From Streptomyces cinerochromogenes (lineage in GTDB: Bacteria; Actinomycetota; Actinomycetes; Streptomycetales; Streptomycetaceae), in the NCBI RefSeq assembly GCF_014648635.1, contig NZ_BMRM01000008.1, positions 248,001-312,000 of the forward strand: 64,000 nt of DNA, read 5' to 3'. Made by a program: the position numbers and the translations under genes. Shown in pieces: positions 61,940 through 64,000 of the stretch (positions are counted from its first letter, which is position 1; each line of letters begins with the position of its first letter). The notes under the pieces were generated by a model that was not told the origin of the DNA, ran no database searches, and worked only from the letters and a program-made list of their open reading frames with translations.

Positions 61940-62290
61940 TCAGAACCGTTCCGGGTGGGCGCGCAGCCAGTCCTTGGCGGCCGACAGCAGGCCCGGGTCG
62001 GCCGGCGGGGCCGCCTCGGGGTGGCGTTCGGCCCACTTCACGACGTACGGGCAGAGCGGGGCCACCGGGACGCCCTCGCGCTCGGCGAGGGCGTACAGCT
62101 CGCGGGCGAGGGACCCGGCGATGCCCTTGCCCTCGTGGGCGGGCTCGACGACGGTGTGGACGGGGACCAGGGCGCGCTCGGGCGCCTCCAGCACGAAGTA
62201 CTCGATGCGACCGACGACTTCACCGTCGCCGACGGCCTCCAGGCGGCCCGCCGCCCGGTCGTCGCGGATCTCGGTCTCGCTCACGGGCAC
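61940..62290 (-). CDS. Small GNAT-type N-acetyltransferase (YjdJ/PF14542 type)
   Basis: 116 residues. The core is RIEYFVLEAPERALVPVHTV then VEPAHEGKGIAGSLARELYA, whose EGKGIAGSL is the acetyl-CoA loop (Q/RxxGxG/A-like). PYVVKWAERHPE near the end is typical of this short subgroup. The acceptor is unknown. GTG 62290 (AGGAG 5 nt upstream) and GTG 62284 are both possible. It is downstream of panD by 32 bp, same strand. Confidence 0.85.
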   Translation of the reverse strand: MPVSETEIRDDRAAGRLEAVGDGEVVGRIEYFVLEAPERALVPVHTVVEPAHEGKGIAGSLARELYALAEREGVPVAPLCPYVVKWAERHPEAAPPADPGLLSAAKDWLRAHPERF

Positions 62291-62322
62291 GCACGCTCCT
62301 GGTCCTGTCGCTGGTCCGCCGG

Positions 62323-62742
62323 TCAGGCCCCTACGGCCTGCGGGCTGCGCTCCTGGTCCGATCCGGGGACCGGTTCGGACGGGTCGGCGCCGAGGGACAC
62401 GATCCGGTTGCCGGCGTCGACATGCACGACCCGGGGCCGCAGCTCGCGGGCCTCCGCGTCGGTGACCTGAGCGTAGCTGATGATGATCACGAGGTCCCCG
62501 GGGTGCACCAGGTGGGCCGCGGCCCCGTTGATCCCGATCACGCCGGACCCGCGCTCGCCCTCGATGACGTACGTCTCCAGCCGGGCCCCGTTGGTGACGT
62601 CGACGATGTGCACCAGTTCCCCGGGCAGCAGGTCGGCCGCGTCGAGAAGGTCGGCGTCGATGGTCACGGATCCCACGTAGTGCAGGTCGGCCTGGGTGAC
62701 CGTGGCGCGGTGGATCTTGGACTTGAACATGGTGCGCAGCAT
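62323..62742 (-). CDS. panD: Aspartate 1-decarboxylase proenzyme
   Basis: A 139-residue pyruvoyl enzyme that makes beta-alanine from L-aspartate for pantothenate and CoA. The self-cleavage site Gly24-Ser25 is seen in LHYVGSVTID, and Lys9, Arg54 (NGARLETYVI) and GVIGINGAAAHLVHPGDLVI are conserved. ATG 62742. It is first of a two-gene run with the GNAT gene; some bacteria have an acetyltransferase (PanM/PanZ) that triggers PanD cleavage, so the neighbour is of interest. No panB/panC nearby. Confidence 0.95.
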   Translation of the reverse strand: MLRTMFKSKIHRATVTQADLHYVGSVTIDADLLDAADLLPGELVHIVDVTNGARLETYVIEGERGSGVIGINGAAAHLVHPGDLVIIISYAQVTDAEARELRPRVVHVDAGNRIVSLGADPSEPVPGSDQERSPQAVGA

Positions 62743-63082
62743 GTTGGACTCCTCGAAGACGGCTCCCTGCCTGCTTTGTGCAGGTCAAGGGCTGTTCTCT
62801 CACCTTACAGCGGCCCGCCACCCACGCGCTTCCGACGCCCGTCGCGGGCTTTTCGCTGACCGCTTGCCGACTTGGCTGACGCTTCGCCAGCCCCATGCGG
62901 AAGGCTCTTCACGAGCCTTGCCTCTCACCTTCGGCCAACAAACGGGCCCAGACTATAGACCGTCTACCGCAGGCACATCGAGATCTGTGTCACGTCAGCG
63001 TCGAGGCAGAGGACTCGGCCTACGGTCTTCCTCATCCCCTGGCCGCGCGGCCCGCGCCGCTCCCCCGACGACGACGGCGTGT
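62743..63082. other. Gene-free stretch upstream of panD with palindrome
   Basis: 340 bp with no convincing ORF. It holds the panD promoter (minus strand). TAGACcGTCTA, an 11-bp perfect odd palindrome, lies at 62956-62966 in a lower-GC patch and may be an operator. Confidence 0.45.
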
Positions 63083-64000
63083 TCACGACACGTCGAACAG
63101 GCGTTCCGCGTTGCGCAGCGCGTGCCCCGCCACCCGCTTGCCGAGGGCGAGGCCGGCCACGTCGGCCGAGCGGGTGTGGATGCCGGAGTAGACGCGGGCG
63201 TCCTCGTTGTCCTGGGACAGCTGACTCCAGGCCGTGTATGTGCGCGTCACTCCGGGGGCGGTGGGGCTGGTCAGCTCGAACGGTGCGGTACGCGGCCCGG
63301 TGAGCTCCGTGAGGATCGTTTCCGCCGCGCCCGAGTAGGTGTTGTGGCCGCTGGGGTAGTCGGGGTGGGCCGGCGTGACGTGCAGCGGCGTCCAGTCGGG
63401 GTCGAGCGTGCCGGCGCGGAGGGCCGTGACGGGGCGCCAGCGCAGGTACGCGTACTTGGTGTCGGAGGTGGCGATCTGCGTGTCCACCAGGGCGATGTGG
63501 AACAGCGCCACCAGCGCGGCCCGTGCGGGGACGAAGCGTGGCGACCGGGCCAGGGCGACCCTCAGCGGCTCGGTGTACAGCGTCAGTGAGGAGCCCAGCC
63601 AGAAGGTGGCGGTCTCGGTCTGCAGCGCTGTGCGCACGGTGCTGTCCACGGCCCCGTACGCCCGTACCTCGGCCAGGTCGGCACGATAGCGCGCGGAGTC
63701 CAGGGCGGGCGGCGCGGGCAGCCGGTACTGGTCGGGGCCGTCCAGCAGGAAGGGTCTCGCGAGCCGGTTGCCGTACTGTGCGGCGGGGGCGTAGGCGGGC
63801 GGCGTCGGCTGCCACACGCCGGGGGCCGCGGGCGGCACGGTGAAGGGCGCGTTGACCGAGGCCGGGTCGAGACCGTCGCCCTCGCGGGAAGCGAGGGCCA
63901 GCCGTGCCTGGCGCGCACCGGCCGCCACACCCTTCGACTTGGCCAACCCGTCCGGGACGCGGTCCAGAGTGGTGCGCAACGCGGCATCCAGTTCCTGGGT
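63083..64000 (-). CDS. Vanadium-dependent haloperoxidase / PAP2-like protein (5' end beyond window)
   Basis: The visible part is 305 codons. Vanadate/phosphate-binding motifs are KYAYLRWRP (Lys, Arg), HPDYPSGHN (Ser-Gly-His) and RVYSGIHTRSADVAG (Arg, His), in the order and spacing of vanadium haloperoxidases. The real start is right of 64000 and codons run open to the edge. Streptomyces have many such proteins, often exported, with unproved substrates; acid phosphatase activity is possible. Confidence 0.88.
   Translation of the reverse strand, partial: TQELDAALRTTLDRVPDGLAKSKGVAAGARQARLALASREGDGLDPASVNAPFTVPPAAPGVWQPTPPAYAPAAQYGNRLARPFLLDGPDQYRLPAPPALDSARYRADLAEVRAYGAVDSTVRTALQTETATFWLGSSLTLYTEPLRVALARSPRFVPARAALVALFHIALVDTQIATSDTKYAYLRWRPVTALRAGTLDPDWTPLHVTPAHPDYPSGHNTYSGAAETILTELTGPRTAPFELTSPTAPGVTRTYTAWSQLSQDNEDARVYSGIHTRSADVAGLALGKRVAGHALRNAERLFDVS

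Overview
This is about 64 kb of a high-GC actinobacterial chromosome, almost certainly Streptomyces. Third codon positions are nearly all G or C, GTG starts and 4-bp GTGA/ATGA stop-start overlaps are common, and the gene content is typical: SpoIIE-type phosphatase, ECF sigma and ZAS anti-sigma, RmdA-like c-di-GMP enzyme, Rpf-LysM-M23 hydrolase. From memory, the order matches the S. coelicolor SCO0922 to SCO0975 stretch (Sdh, RmdA = SCO0928, lipoprotein SCO0930, DGAT SCO0958, RpfD SCO0974, Gnd SCO0975). That correspondence was recalled, not searched. I saw no tRNA, rRNA, IS element, prophage or CRISPR array.

Left part (1-25 kb). Succinate dehydrogenase sdhC-sdhA (cut at the left edge) lies next to a divergent LysR gene. 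A divergent NmrA-reductase/LysR pair shares a region with twin 12-bp repeats. A SAM methyltransferase is translationally coupled to rmdA. Then comes a cell-surface block: repeat lipoprotein, proline-rich secreted protein, DUF4239 membrane protein, Asn/Gly-rich surface protein, class F sortase and polysaccharide deacetylase. Next are a stress protein, an amino-acid permease, a CapA-like lipoprotein, an ECF sigma / unknown / ZAS anti-sigma set, an Fpg-type DNA glycosylase, a PAS-GAF-SpoIIE-ATPase protein, a DUF6777-like lipoprotein and a lipase-maturation-factor protein.

Centre (25-45 kb). Two sugar-catabolic operons lie side by side. The first (25318-32852, minus) encodes a ribose-type ABC importer plus four enzymes matching the oxidative L-fucose pathway: aldo-keto reductase, lactonase, L-fuconate dehydratase and SDR. 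A divergent FadR-type GntR gene has perfect TGGTCGGACCA-type operators beside it. The second (33726-43253, minus) encodes a CUT1 ABC importer with GH5 (probably GH5_18), GH85 and GH38 enzymes, facing a LacI regulator across a 14-bp inverted repeat. A secreted GH92 alpha-mannosidase lies about 7 kb downstream. Together they read as an N-glycan utilisation system. GH92 and GH85 act outside the cell, the importer takes up the glycan, and GH38 and GH5 finish it in the cytoplasm. The neighbouring operon could handle fucose from core-fucosylated glycans.

Right part (45-64 kb). Here are an amidase, a 57-residue unknown protein, a 22-codon open frame before a degenerate HD-domain protein, an SDR lacking the catalytic Tyr but carrying a Cys4 knuckle, a WS/DGAT acyltransferase, GH92, glgA-glgC, a FhuF-like iron reductase, an EamA-type transporter, rpfD-gnd, a proline-rich protein, a GNAT protein, panD, and a vanadium haloperoxidase-like protein cut at the right edge. 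Short tandem repeats (15-34 bp) repeatedly sit at gene 3' ends and are a feature of this window.
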